64,000 bases of DNA from Ooceraea biroi. Lineage: Eukaryota; Arthropoda; Insecta; Hymenoptera; Formicidae. Position numbers and translations under genes: made by a program. Where the stretch lies: positions 9,965,838-10,029,837 of the forward strand of contig NC_039516.1 in NCBI RefSeq assembly GCF_003672135.1. The letters run 5' to 3'. Shown here in pieces: positions 22,954 to 33,341 of this stretch. Each line of letters opens with the position of its first letter. Within the stretch, counting starts at the first letter, position 1. The notes below the pieces were generated by a model. That model did not search any database. It had not been told where the DNA came from and saw only the letters and a program-made list of their open reading frames with translations.

Positions 22954-23135
22954 TGTAAGAGGCGAAAAATAACTAGGAGACTGCCTTAGATTTGAGCTCG
23001 AACTCTCCGGGATTCCTGGTTCGCACGCCTAGGTCTTAGGCTGTACGGCCGATACTCCTACTGTTGTGATCAACTTGTTTTCATTCTGATCCTCTGTACG
23101 ACCTGTCAGTCTCGACTATCTTTCCAGATCTTACA
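22954..23135. repeat. A block 4 (LTR-like 182-bp repeat)
   Basis: Outermost right copy, ending CAGATCTTACA before the CACG duplication. It shares GAGACTGCC with A block 1, whereas the two inner A blocks read GACACTGCC. Confidence 0.8.
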
Positions 23136-23139
23136 CACG

Positions 23140-25450
23140 ATAGAAAAATTTCAGTAGATATACACGTGCGAACGATCCATTGAAAAATTATCGCTAAATG
23201 TGGCGTCTTACGTGTCACGAGGTGTTTACGTCGCTTCTTTGAGACGATGTGACATTTCGCGTACGACAAAGCTGAACCTGAAGCATCTCAATCAATGAGT
23301 ACCCATCTCGGTCCCCGCACGATTAAAAGGTTGACGCAAAAGGGAGCGCGATCGTCTGAAACGAGAATCTCCGCTCTGTAACAAAAACGGATATTTTATA
23401 CAAATTACAGATAACGAAGTAATGGCTGAGTAATTGTTCATTGTTAACATAATTAATTAAACCTATACTCACGCATGAAATGTTAAATATCCGTTCTCCT
23501 TTTGCCACTCCCCTCACTTATTATTTATTTTCTTCATTTATTATCCACGTTTATTATTAAGGAGCACACTCAGCGACCTTAATTCGAGAGCGTAATGAAC
23601 TTTCCCTCTTTCATATGAATGATGCGCCTGGAGAATCTCATCAGTGCCATTTGCTTACGATGATTTACGAGCCGCGTTACGCCCGCATTTACGTTCGCTC
23701 GTTCTCGTTCCTCCAACTGTAAATGGTACAATTGATCATTCGCGATTCGCTACCGTTCACAAGCTGCTGCGTAAACAACGTGACAGAGTAAAATTTATCA
23801 TTAACGAGAGAACAAGCAACGCAAATCTATCGTAAAAATACAATATTAAACATTTTACTACAATGATATTTTCACGAGTTTAACAGAGTAAAATTTCTAA
23901 AAACAATATATATAGAAAATCAATCTTGTAAACTCTTTAATAATTTTATATTAACTATTTTATGTAATAAAATCATGTTCTTTTGACGGCAATACCCATT
24001 TCCCTGCTTTAGTCAATAAACGAGCGAAATTCTACATAGAAATTTTTTCCCCCTTATTTCTGTCAACTTTCGCAGAAGTTAAGTGATAAAGTTTGGCGAA
24101 AGAGCAAAAACAGATAACGCGCGATATTGGCCAAGTTTCTCGTTTACGTCACATCCGAGCCTTTTCCACCAACTGGGGAAAGCAGGTTTTTCTGAAGCCG
24201 GTCGATCAGGTTAGTCTAGTGATCGTCAGGGTTTCGTAAAATCGCGCAAGTTCTCCGTCGAGTATCTCGTCTCGCCTTCCTCCCCCTCGTAGGCCGGTCT
24301 CCCATTGACGTCAGTCTTTGAGCCCGCCAAGTGGCGAATCCCCGAGGCACAGCTGGCTAAAGAGAGAGGGTTGCCGAGGGGGCGAACGGTTGCGAGGGAG
24401 TGAGAATACAGTGACGTCACACGACCCGTGACTCGTACCCCCTTCAAGATCCATTTGTTCGCGTTGGTGAGTGGATTAAAGAGTGCTTGTTGATGTCGAC
24501 GGAGTGTCGCGAGCCTGATAACGCACGTGCGTGCTGTTACGTCTGATGAAATTGATCGAAAACTCACTCAGAAGTAGACTCGCCGCCACGGGAAACACTT
24601 TTGACAAAATGAAGTGAAATTCTCTCTGGAACGGTAAATGAAAGAAACAATAAAGTTAAGAAATCAAGAGCTACACAAATACATGTTAGAATGAATTTAA
24701 ATTACGCTAAATTACAGAGGCCAATTAATTTATGGAAATATCCTCCCTCTTGCGGAAAAAAATTCCCTTGCGAGAAATGAGAGATAAATTGAGTATCACG
24801 CGGTTTACTAAATTCGTTTAGTCTATATAATGGATATACTATTCCGAATGATCGTTTGAACGCAATATAAGAATAGAATTCGGTCAGCGGGGGGTGAGAA
24901 TCGAAACTAATATTACCTAAATGATCTAGACGATAGAGTGGAATTCTCGCGGGTGAAATTAGTTAATACATTTGCAAAGTAGACGCGCAATCGAGCGTTT
25001 TAACAATCGGCGTGGCATTGGGCTCTCGCTACGACCCTGTACAACGTAAAATGTAATGAGTTCGTGGAAGGACGGCCGGGGGACGGGAGAAGGAGCGGTC
25101 CCGAAGGAGCGGATCGATGTTTCCGCTGCGTAGTAAAGGACGCCTGTTGATACGAAACAGGAGCGGTTTCATTCATGAAAACGGCATAACGCGGGCCTCT
25201 CGTGACGCGCGTCTCGAACGCATCGGACGTTATTTCGATGCAAATGCATCTTCCACCGTCCTTGCCGGGATGCAAAGCTGCCTGTTTGCGTATTCAGCCC
25301 CCGCGACGGTGCTTCCTATTTCCCATAAGAAATATATATTATATGGCTCTCCGATTCCTGGAAAATCTCGACGACAAAATCGAACACCGAGCTCGAAGAG
25401 AATCTATGGGAAAGCGTAGAGCAGATTAGTTTTTGATACGTATCTCTGCT
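23140..25450. other. Intergenic DNA
   Basis: No supported gene. Small ORFs (for example 24226-24567 minus, 25117-25419 plus) have no domain. Composition shifts between AT-rich and CpG-rich patches. The sequence GGTTAGTCTAGTGATCG near 24209 recalls a tRNA A box, but no matching acceptor stem or B box is present. Confidence 0.4.
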
Positions 25451-25454
25451 TTAA

Positions 25455-26175
25455 GGGGGGAGCCTGCTTTAGAACGTTGAAAATAAGGTATAATTTTACG
25501 AATTTTTTTTGGAGAAACTATACAGCGGATCATTATAAAACTTTGATGCATTTATTAGTACATGTTTAAAGATAAAAAAAATTATTTTTTTATTTGAATA
25601 TATCGCCTGTAGAGGTCGTCCTGGAGGCATCTTAGTGCAGCCGGCATTGTAAATTGGTGAGCATTCTCCTGCCTCCAAATTTCATCCAAACTGAAAAATT
25701 GAAATATTTTCTTGTTATTTATGAATTCCCATCGTCGATGAACCTTTAATATTCATAAAAACATTAAGTTAAACAATTATTTTTGCATGAAAAAGTTCAA
25801 AACCTTTGCCTAAAAATCGTACTTTTGTGTTCTAAGCTCCACCATTTTGGCACTTTTCAACTTTTTTCTTCTCTCTTTGGTTCATCGACGATGGGAATTC
25901 ATAAATAACGAGAAGATATTTCAATTTTTCAGTTTAGACGAAATTCGGAGGCAGGAGAATGCTCACCAATTTGCAATGCCGGCGACGCGGCTGCACTAAG
26001 ATTTCTCCAGGACGACCTCTAGAAGCGATATATTCAAATAAAAAAATAATTTTTTTTATCTTTAAACACGTACTAATAAATGCATCAAAGTTTTATAATG
26101 ATCCGCTGTATAGTTTCTCCAAAAACAATTCGTAAAATATACCTTATTTTCAGCGTTCTAAAGCAGGCTCCCCCC
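25455..26175. mobile_element. 721-bp palindromic MITE flanked by TTAA (copy 1)
   Basis: TTAA at 25451-25454 and 26176-26179 flanks a foldback beginning GGGGGGAGCCTGCTTTAGAA and ending in its complement. The arms are about 290 bp (25455-25744) and 297 bp (25879-26175) around a 134-bp loop. TTAA duplications are characteristic of piggyBac-type transposition (family knowledge). No transposase is present. A 60-codon ORF at 25496-25678 is an arm artefact that recurs in copy 2. Confidence 0.85.
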
Positions 26176-26179
26176 TTAA

Positions 26180-26815
26180 TAACAATAAAAAGTCGTTTCG
26201 GTTTGCGAGACGCCAAGACACCTTCCGCCGGGCCAGCGTCTGCCTTGCGCGATATAACAACAAGCTTACCGTTTACATGATTCTTTTATGCATTATCACG
26301 GCCGTTGTTTTCCACGAAATTGTTACATTTAATGAATTACTGCTCCTCGTTTCGCGATGTATAAACTCTCGCGTCTAATGAGACAATGCATTTCAGTCAG
26401 CCATGTTCGTTATAGATAGCGTTGAGATCTTGCAGTAAAGACTGGTCGAACGTAACTTGCGTATAGAATCGGTACTCGAGCGCTTGAAAAAAATCAGTGC
26501 ATAAATTCATCCATTTCCTTCGTGACTTAACGATGAAAACTATGAAATTATACTAAACGTATTTGCTATTAAATTACGTCACGAAATTTGGCGGAGTGGC
26601 TTGAAAAATTTGTTGATCACTGGCGCCTCTCCTCGGCAAATGTCGCAACTAGAAAGTATAAATTAACGAGGCTCTCTGAGTGCTGAATGGTGTGTGCGTG
26701 TGTGTGTTTCAGTGTGTTTAATAAATGCGAAATTTATCGACTGCACCGCCATTCAGCATTGAGAATATGTTATATAGATCAGTTCCGATGAATCCGCTAT
26801 TTTGCTCGTCCATCG
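26180..26815. other. Intergenic DNA
   Basis: No ORF, RNA gene or repeat of substance seen, apart from a short TG run near 26695-26708. Confidence 0.5.
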
Positions 26816-27609
26816 TAGAGAACCTCAAGTAAGAGTATGGACATCGTGGATCGAAAATGGCGTTCGTATGGTCGCTATCTATAAGGAGTATACAATATAA
26901 CCTTCCTTACTTTAGGATTAAAAATATTAGTGTAAGAAAAGTAAGCGAAATGACTGGGTATTGTGTACGAGGTTGTACAAATAAGGATAAAAGAAGATGT
27001 TACGTGGCAACTTTGCCAACAAATGCAGAAAAACGAGCAGTATGGATGATATCCTTGGTGGAAAAATTTCTCAGATTTTTTCAGGATGTCTCAGAATTTT
27101 TTTTAGAATTGGAACGATTCTTATTCCTCATAACTTAGCAATCAGAAATATTCTTAAAAATTATTACTATTTTACAGAAATGTTCATACTTAGAGATGCT
27201 GAAATATTCTCAAAATTCTCATCCAGTTATTTCTGAAAAATTCTGAAAAATTATTATTTTCTCAATATTTTTCAGAAATGACTGGATGAGAATTTTCAGT
27301 ATCTCTATGCATGAAAATTTATAAAACATAATAAAAAGTAATGATTTTTCAAATGTTTTTAGATTTTCTGATTTATTCTGAGAAACGTTCCAATTTTTTT
27401 AGAAAATATGATAAATTTTTCCACCAGGAATATTTATTTTATAAAGATATTGTTATTTTCACAATTAATGTTAGGTGCAATTTCTTTTTCTAACAAAGAT
27501 GTATTTTATTTAGTAGAGTCCTTAATTGATAAACCTCAAATCCGCCATTTTCGATCCCACCAATCAGGTGCGAATCCACGATGTCCATACTCTTACTTGA
27601 GGTTCTCTA
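26816..27609 (+). mobile_element. P/THAP-type DNA transposon relic with 8-bp target duplication
   Basis: The ends TAGAGAACCTCAAGTAAGAG and its complement form inverted repeats of about 34 bp, flanked by GTCCATCG at 26808-26815 and 27610-27617. An ORF from ATG 26950 starts MTGYCVRGCTN and continues to AEKRAVW, matching the start of a THAP zinc finger (C-x3-C, conserved W), but it loses the domain's second half. P-superfamily transposases carry N-terminal THAP domains and make 8-bp duplications; hAT elements also make 8-bp duplications. The interior 27050-27435 is itself a large foldback. Non-autonomous derivative. Confidence 0.75.
26950..27138 (+). pseudogene. Truncated THAP-domain transposase fragment
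   Basis: About 62 codons. The first ~33 residues (MTGYCVRGCTNKDKRRCYVA onward to AVW) look like a THAP zinc finger. The downstream residues are translations of the foldback (F- and L-rich). The distal Cys/His pair and AVPTIF-like box of THAP domains are absent, so it cannot be a functional DNA-binding domain as it stands. Confidence 0.6.
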
Positions 27610-27617
27610 GTCCATCG

Positions 27618-28076
27618 ATGTGATTGGTGGACATTTTTACATGGTGACTTCCATCTATCGTCGGCCGTCCAATGCTTACTCAACTGCGATTGGTCGAACC
27701 GTGATTAGTCAAAACGTACTGCTCGAGTCCTGCTGTTTACGTTCTTTTTTATTGACCACATCCTTGAAACATTGTCGATTTGCGAATAGAACGTGAATCG
27801 TGTTATTTCGGACGCTTTTGCTGTTGTAAAATTGCTGCAGTTTCGAACGAAATCCCGTTACAACGAATCACCGTGCGGATTCAGTGACTGTCTGCGAATC
27901 GTTCCTGTGACACGAATCGACGAGGATCCCATTGTTTTGATCGACACTTCCGCTGTTTCCTGATCAGCTGTTGGCATCTCGGGGCAGCCTGGAATACGTA
28001 AATCGATCCGGATAAAACAATGCTGTAAATATTTACGACGGCATTACGTATCGCGAAGTCGTATTCTCGAAGAACA
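27618..28076 (+). promoter_or_regulatory. Gid8 promoter and 5' UTR region with CCAAT boxes
   Basis: ATTGG at 27623-27627, CCAAT at 27669-27673 and ATTGG at 27689-27693 make a cluster of three NF-Y-type boxes 380-450 bp upstream of the Gid8 ATG. The first lies only 13 bp beyond the end of the THAP transposon. The transcription start was not located. Confidence 0.35.
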
Positions 28077-28913
28077 ATGAGCTTCCCCGAGAAACAGGAC
28101 AGTATCTCCAAGGATGAGTGGGTGGCGAAGCTGGAGGAGGGCTCCTACATGCAGAAAGTCTCCATGAACAACTTGATCATGAATTACCTGGTGACAGGTG
28201 AGCTCTCGCTTCTCCATTGCGATCACACCTCATCGAATGAATCGTGCGCCTAAATAAAACCACTTTGTTACTGCAGAAGGCTTCAAGGAGGCTGCTGAGA
28301 AGTTCCAGCAGGAGTCGGGAGTCGGTCTGACAGTGGAACTGAGCTCAATGGACGATAGGATCCGCATCCGGGACGCTATACAGAACGGTCGCATTCAAGA
28401 AGCTACGAGTCTGGTGAACCAGCTGCATCCTGAACTGCTGGACAACGATCGGTACTTGTACTTCCACCTGCAGCAACTACATCTGATTGAGCTGATACGC
28501 ACTGGTAGGGTCGAGGAGGCGCTGCAGTTCGCCCAGGATCAACTCAGCGAGGCCGGAGAGTCCGACGATAATATACTGTGCGAGCTGGAGCGCACTTTGG
28601 CACTGCTGGCGTTTGACGAACCACACAAGAGCCCGTTCAGTGATCTCTTGCATCCAACGCACAGACAGAAGGTAGGTAGTGAAATTTCGAGTGAACGATT
28701 GCTGATGTTAATCCTTGAATCTGTGTGCCATCGAAGGTTGCAAGTGAGTTGAATGCCGCTATACTGAAGATGGAGCACAGGGAGTCGACCAGCCCCCGGC
28801 TTCACAACCTGTTAAAGATGATACTGTGGGCACAAGATGAACTGGACAAGAAGAAGGTAAAATATCCCAAGATGACTGACTTAGGTAGTGCTACGATCGA
28901 GAATCCGAAATAA
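28077..28913 (+). CDS. Gid8: Gid8 / TWA1 homologue, CTLH E3 ubiquitin ligase subunit
   Basis: Three exons (28077-28197, 28277-28671, 28737-28913) with GT-AG introns of 79 and 65 bp and phases 1 and 0 give 230 residues; the human protein is about 228. LisH lies at about residues 25-57 (KVSMNNLIMNYLVTEGFKEA), CTLH at about 63-120 (RIRIRDAIQNGRIQEATSLV), and a CRA region follows. The C-terminus LWAQDELDKKKVKYPKMTDL is strongly conserved in the family. GID8 is a scaffold that joins other LisH-CTLH subunits with the RING subunits of the GID/CTLH ligase (family knowledge). The ATG has an AACA context and no longer in-frame start. AATAAA at 29147-29152 is a candidate poly(A) signal. Nup35 converges from the other side. 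Confidence 0.95.
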
Positions 28914-29807
28914 TTCTTAGTAGTAGATAAAGACTGGAACGATCTCGCGCTTTTTATTTATGATTATGGAAGAGGTGGTTGTACCATATGTTCTGTTCTG
29001 CAGTTTAAACGAGAGATATATATGTATATGACTTGAAACTTGAACATTAAGATATAAACTCTCCTGCAAATTACCGATTTATTTTATGCAGAATTATATC
29101 TGCGCAATTCAAAAAGGGTAGAATTGATTATTAACGCATTAACTGTAATAAAATCATATAGTAGTTACAATGACATATTATAAAAATTACTATAAACGAA
29201 TTACCGCAATATTCACATCTTCGGAGTTTAATATTAACATAGATAAAATTAGCAGATGAGTTAATTTTAAGTTTTTTAAACAGTTAATAACGTTATCTAT
29301 TAATAATATATACGTATACTATAATATAATACAGAAGATGACACGTTTAGCCTTAGACATTGTATTACACATGCGTCACAGACTTGCATAATTTCTGTAC
29401 GATTATGAAACCATATACAAATACAACATGTGATGATATGCATACCGTAGTAATGTATTTCGAAAAAGTAATAACCTTTTTAAACACTTTATTCTTTATT
29501 CTAAATTATGTAACAACTTTCAAAGTTTCCAGCCTATCAAAATGGCGAAGAAATTCATGCAAATTTAATTCTAACTAAAAATCACCTTTAAGAAGGCGAC
29601 CTGCGTTTATATACTTGGAGTTAAACGTAATCGCTCGATTTTAAAAATTCACTTGAAAATCATATACACTATTATCTCGATCTGAGGCTGGATTGAGCGC
29701 TCGAGAAGTCAAAATGCGATTCCCCCTCACAATTTTCTCTCTTAGATCTTTTGCTCACTCTCTTTAACAATTATCACGTTCGCATCTGATTTGGTCGTGA
29801 AAGCAAA
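28914..29807. other. Convergent 3' region between Gid8 and Nup35
   Basis: AT-rich sequence holding the two 3' UTRs. AATAAA at 29147-29152 (plus) could end Gid8. No ORF of substance was seen; the 72-codon ORF at 29360-29578 has no domain. Confidence 0.5.
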
Positions 29808-30854
29808 CTACCAACCAAACATGTACTCCATCGCTTTCGATACTAAGCCGGTGGATTTTTGTGGAATGCTTTCCGGCGTTTGCGCGTACTGCGGGCTGAG
29901 ATGCTGGCTGTAACCAGCCGCCAGGGATCTTAGCTTCCGTCGCCTCGCGCTGGGCGACACGCTGAACGGGGACTGATGGGCTTTGCTGATGGTCGAGAGC
30001 GATCTCATGCTCCCGTTCAATTTAGCGCGATTCTCCTTGTCGGAACCTAAGACGACGCCTTCGTCCGTACACGGTATAACGCCGATCATAATCGAGCCGG
30101 AAACGATGCTGCCGTTGCACGTGAGGGCCTTCTGCGCTTCCTGCTCCGACGCGCATTTCAGGTGTATCCAATTGCTCTGGGGTTGCGGTGCCGGGTGTTT
30201 ATCCACTATGCGCACCCTGCTGGAGATGTGGGACAGCACGGTGTTGATGTCGGTCGGCAGGAAACCGAACACGGTCACCCACTGCAGCAGGCTCTGCGAC
30301 TCGCTCGCGCTCAGGCTCATCGAAGTGTCCGGAAAGAGCAGCGGACTGGTTATCGTGCTGGTCATGAGCCTGGCCTGGGTCGTGGACACCGGCGTGACGG
30401 CTGGACTCGCGACGGACGCGTGCGGCGATGATATCTGCGATACCTCGAGGCTGTCGAACAATCCGCGTGTCGGGGGTCCTCCGGTATGGTTCTTCGTGCT
30501 AATCTGTGACGTAGTGGGAGTGGTAGTACTGCCAAATACTGCCTTCTGACGATTGGATCGGTAGTCTGGAGTCCCGTACGAAACCGGCGACATCAGGCTG
30601 GCGTTGGTAAAGCTCAAGTGACGCGGATTATCCTGAGGACTCGTTATGCTGATCTTAGCTGGCTGCGATTTCAGAGGCGGCAATTAATATTATTTATACA
30701 GCAAAATCGTTATATATTTTCCGATAAAAGATTATATACTCACAGTGTTGGTATCGCCTAGAAGAAAGCTCGGCAAGTACGCCGAGGAGCTGCCCGGACT
30801 CATGGAACTTTGCATAGGACTACTCATCGGTGATCCCAATGACATAGGCTCCAT
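29808..30854 (-). CDS. Nup35: Nucleoporin Nup35 (Nup53), two exons
   Basis: Exon 1 at 30854-30744 encodes 37 residues starting MEPMSLGSPMSSPMQSSM and ending LPSFLLGDTNT before a GTGAGT donor. Exon 2 at 30662-29808 begins PAKISITSPQDNP after a GCAG acceptor, phase 0. Total 321 residues; the human protein is about 326. The Nup35-type RRM fold is at about residues 164-237 (SLLQWVTVFGFLPTDINTVL, NWIHLKCAS). The C-terminus SKAMEYMFGW is the amphipathic membrane-contacting end typical of the family. Nup35 is a linker of the inner ring of the nuclear pore and binds Nup93/Nup155 and Ndc1 (family knowledge). SP/TP-rich linkers are probable mitotic phosphorylation sites (inference). The ORF extension upstream of 30662 (MPPLKSQ) is intron. 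Confidence 0.95.
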
Positions 30855-31469
30855 CTGAGAAGCAACGATTCTTCCTAAATGATTCAGTATTTGTGAATAA
30901 CAATATCAATAAATCTCTCTCGCTACGTTAATTATTAATCCACGTAAGATTGAGCTCCAAAACGGACACCTTTTTAGGTTATCTTTACTGATATTTTAGG
31001 TTACCGCCTACGTGCGCTTAAAATGTTGAATTAAATTATATACGGGGGATATTTACTGTATCAACAGATCTCACTTTTGCAGCGCGACTTTTTACAGTAA
31101 CGTTTTAACTTTTTTTTTATTCTGTTACTGTACCGTAAAAGTGAAAATCGGAAAACTAATCCCGGAGCACAAGTACAAGTACCCAATCAGAGATGTAAAG
31201 CTACTTAACCTTACTTCATGTATACGCGTCTTCACGAAAGCGCGGCGAACTACTGTCACGTGATGACACTTAAACGTTTTCCATTTTCCTCTACATATAT
31301 ATTAATAATCATCTATTAATAACGTAGTTATTAAAAATTCAAAAACTATATTTTAAAAATCTATTCATAAAAAAAGCCTTTAATTAGAAATATAATGACA
31401 GAGTTACATAATTTCTCTTAATCATTCAAGAACATTTGAGCGAAGCTCAATTGGGCAAAGCCGAACAGT
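30855..31469. other. Nup35 upstream region
   Basis: AT-rich sequence that should contain the Nup35 5' UTR and promoter. No distinct core promoter motif could be assigned. Confidence 0.4.
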
Positions 31470-33000
31470 AACGAACTCGCCCGAACATTACTTTCGCGGA
31501 TAATTCGGAAAGTGCGGACGGCTTGCGTTATCGTGCGAAAAATTACGCGAAGTATGGAAATATCGATGCGGAATTGGAACATTGACGGCTTTATAACAGA
31601 AACACTTCATCATTCTTCATCAGGCAAGTGCTATATATTCAAATTCGCGAATCAATCGCGGCGTTATTACGCTTTGAAAAGTGGATACACGAAACCGAAG
31701 AAAACTGATTTAATGGCGTCTCGTAAGCTATAGCCGAAGAAAGTCGAAGTCGCCCGAACATCGCGGGAGTTTCGCGAATGATTCGGAAAAGTTCGGGCGA
31801 CTCGCGTTATCGTGCGGGAAATAACGCGGAAATGTGGAAAGATCGGCGCATAATTGAAGCATCGATGGTTTCCATGCGAAAGAGTTTTATTGTTCTCCAA
31901 TAGGTAAGTGTTAGATTTAAGCATATCTAAATCTGCCACGACATTATTTTTCGAAAATTCAAGATGCAGGACGAAAGGAACGAAAGCAATGGCGGTTTTA
32001 ATATAACGTAAAACCCGAAGCAGGCCGAGTAAGATCGGAATCGCCCGAAGTCGCCGCAGTTTCGCGAACGAATTTGAAAAGTACATGCGACGCGCCCCAG
32101 GCAGCACACATTGGTTTCAAAACCGTTTCATAAACGTTTTGCCGTAACGTTTCATAACCATTTTATTGAAACGTTTATTTAGGAGAAAAATGTCCAACGA
32201 AAAAACGTTAGGAGAAACGTTTCTTTTCGGCAAAAAAACGTTTCAGAAACCATCAGAAAAATATTTATCAGTTCTATATATCAGTGCCTCAAAGATAGAC
32301 AGAGTTAAGTCACATTTTTGTAAAAAACTAGATTTTTATATTTTATGAATTACTCTTTAAATTTCGTGTAGTGGAATCTCACTCTTTTGAAATATCATTT
32401 CAAGTAATAGTGATCTCAAAAGTTTCAAAAGAAAAGAAGAAGCAAAGAGTATTGGATCGGTTTTCCGGATGGTTATTTATAAGGTGATAACACAAATGTT
32501 ACTTGCGAGAACGTCACATCTGGCCTGGCCATCTATCGGTCACTTGGTGAATCGGAGGTGGGAATCACACACACTTGTGTTGATTTTTGTCTCTTGTTCC
32601 ATAATCGAGTACATTGAAACGTATGATGTAAAAATAATGAATACTCGCAAAGTAAGTAGAAATTACTATTTTTTCTATATTAATTATATAATTTCAAATC
32701 AATTTAATAAAACACATTTTTCGTTTCTGTGGAAAGGTGAAAAATACGTTTTTAAAATTGAGGTCTAAAAACGGTTTCTATTTAAACCGTTTCTTAAATG
32801 GTACTTTATGTTTCTTAGACATTAGATACGTCTAAGAAACATATATTAGGCTAACATGTGCTGCCTGGGGCGTTATCGCGCGGGAAGTAACGCGGAAAGT
32901 GAAAATAACGATGTGCGTGTTCGCATGATTTACGATTTCGTGAGAGAAGCGACTTGTGATCTGCATCAGGCAAGTGTGAGTGTTCGATCCGGGAGGTTCC
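31470..33000 (+). repeat. Triplicated ~270-290 bp exon-like unit, third copy split by a transposon
   Basis: Three diverged direct repeats start near 31478, 31750 and 32041. Shared landmarks are CGCCCGAACAT or CGCCCGAAGTC, TTCGCGAA or TTTCGCGG, CGTTATCGTGCG or CGTTATCGCGCG, and AACGCGGAAA. Each ends near a donor-like sequence: ATCAGGCAAGTG (31619-31630), AATAGGTAAGTG (31899-31910) and ATCAGGCAAGTG (about 32965-32976). Two are GC-type donors and one is a GT donor. The third copy is interrupted at 32094/32871. They could be duplicated alternative first exons of a plus-strand transcript. No coding sequence is recognised. Confidence 0.5.
32095..32870. mobile_element. CCCAG-ended MITE with AAACGTTTC subterminal motifs
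   Basis: The terminal inverted repeats CCCCAGGCAGCACA and TGTGCTGCCTGGGG bound a 776-bp element. Near both ends AAACGTTT or its close variants recur many times (for example around 32128, 32147, 32168 and 32240), a pattern expected of transposase-binding repeats. Comparison with the two sister repeats shows the insertion site clearly, but the CG-rich flank makes the target duplication ambiguous. No transposase. The ends resemble those of the element at 6536-7526. Confidence 0.75.
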
Positions 33001-33059
33001 TGTGGCTGCATCCTCCGGGGAAAAGATAAACGCAACGAAGACGGAGTGAAGCTCGTTAA

Positions 33060-33195
33060 CCGCCATTTTGTCATTCATGTTTGTGGATCCGCGACGAGAG
33101 AAAAATCTGCATCGTTGGAAAATGTTGCGTCGAGATCCTGCGGGAAATAAGTAGCAGATCGAGAACCGAGAATCGAGAATCATCAAACAAAAATG
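33060..33195 (+). other. Candidate first exon ending in ATG|GTGAGT
   Basis: CCGCCATTTTGTC (33060-33072) resembles a YY1-type promoter element. About 120 bp later AAAAATG is followed at once by a GTGAGT donor (ATG 33193-33195), which would give a first exon carrying only the start codon. No downstream plus-strand exon was found up to 64 kb. Inference only. Confidence 0.3.
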
Positions 33196-33341
33196 GTGAG
33201 TCATCATATTTGTCTCTCAAGTTCTGCATGCTGATTTTTCAAACACGATGACATTCGTCCAGCAAGCAATAAATGATAGAATATTAATAAAGAAACGCTT
33301 ATTTTCTGTTTAGCGTAATTTTTGGAATATACAGGGTGTTT

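Larger units (their letters stand above)
21391..23135. mobile_element. Tandem TRIM/LTR-like element, structure A-B-A-B-A-B-A
   Basis: Four 182-bp A blocks (21391-21572, 21912-22093, 22433-22614, 22954-23135) alternate with three 339-bp B blocks, an exact 521-bp period. Each A block begins TGTAAGA and ends TCTTACA, giving TG...CA ends with a 7-bp inverted terminus. The whole array is flanked by CACG on both sides (21387-21390 and 23136-23139), a 4-bp target duplication. This layout fits a terminal-repeat retrotransposon in miniature in tandem (shared LTRs, short internal region). TRIMs have been reported from ants (family knowledge). The B block contains a minisatellite and a 93-codon minus-strand ORF repeated three times. 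A primer-binding site and polypurine tract were not identified, so an LTR origin is inference; a satellite-bearing DNA transposon is the alternative. Confidence 0.75.

Noticed and set aside
24200..24260. tRNA-like A-box (GGTTAGTCTAGTGATCG)
   Set aside because: No B box and no foldable cloverleaf seen.
25496..25678. 60-codon ORF repeated at 42217-42399
   Set aside because: Lies entirely in the arm of the palindromic MITE; repeated only because the element is repeated.
29983..30549. 188-codon plus-strand ORF
   Set aside because: Antisense shadow of Nup35 exon 2.
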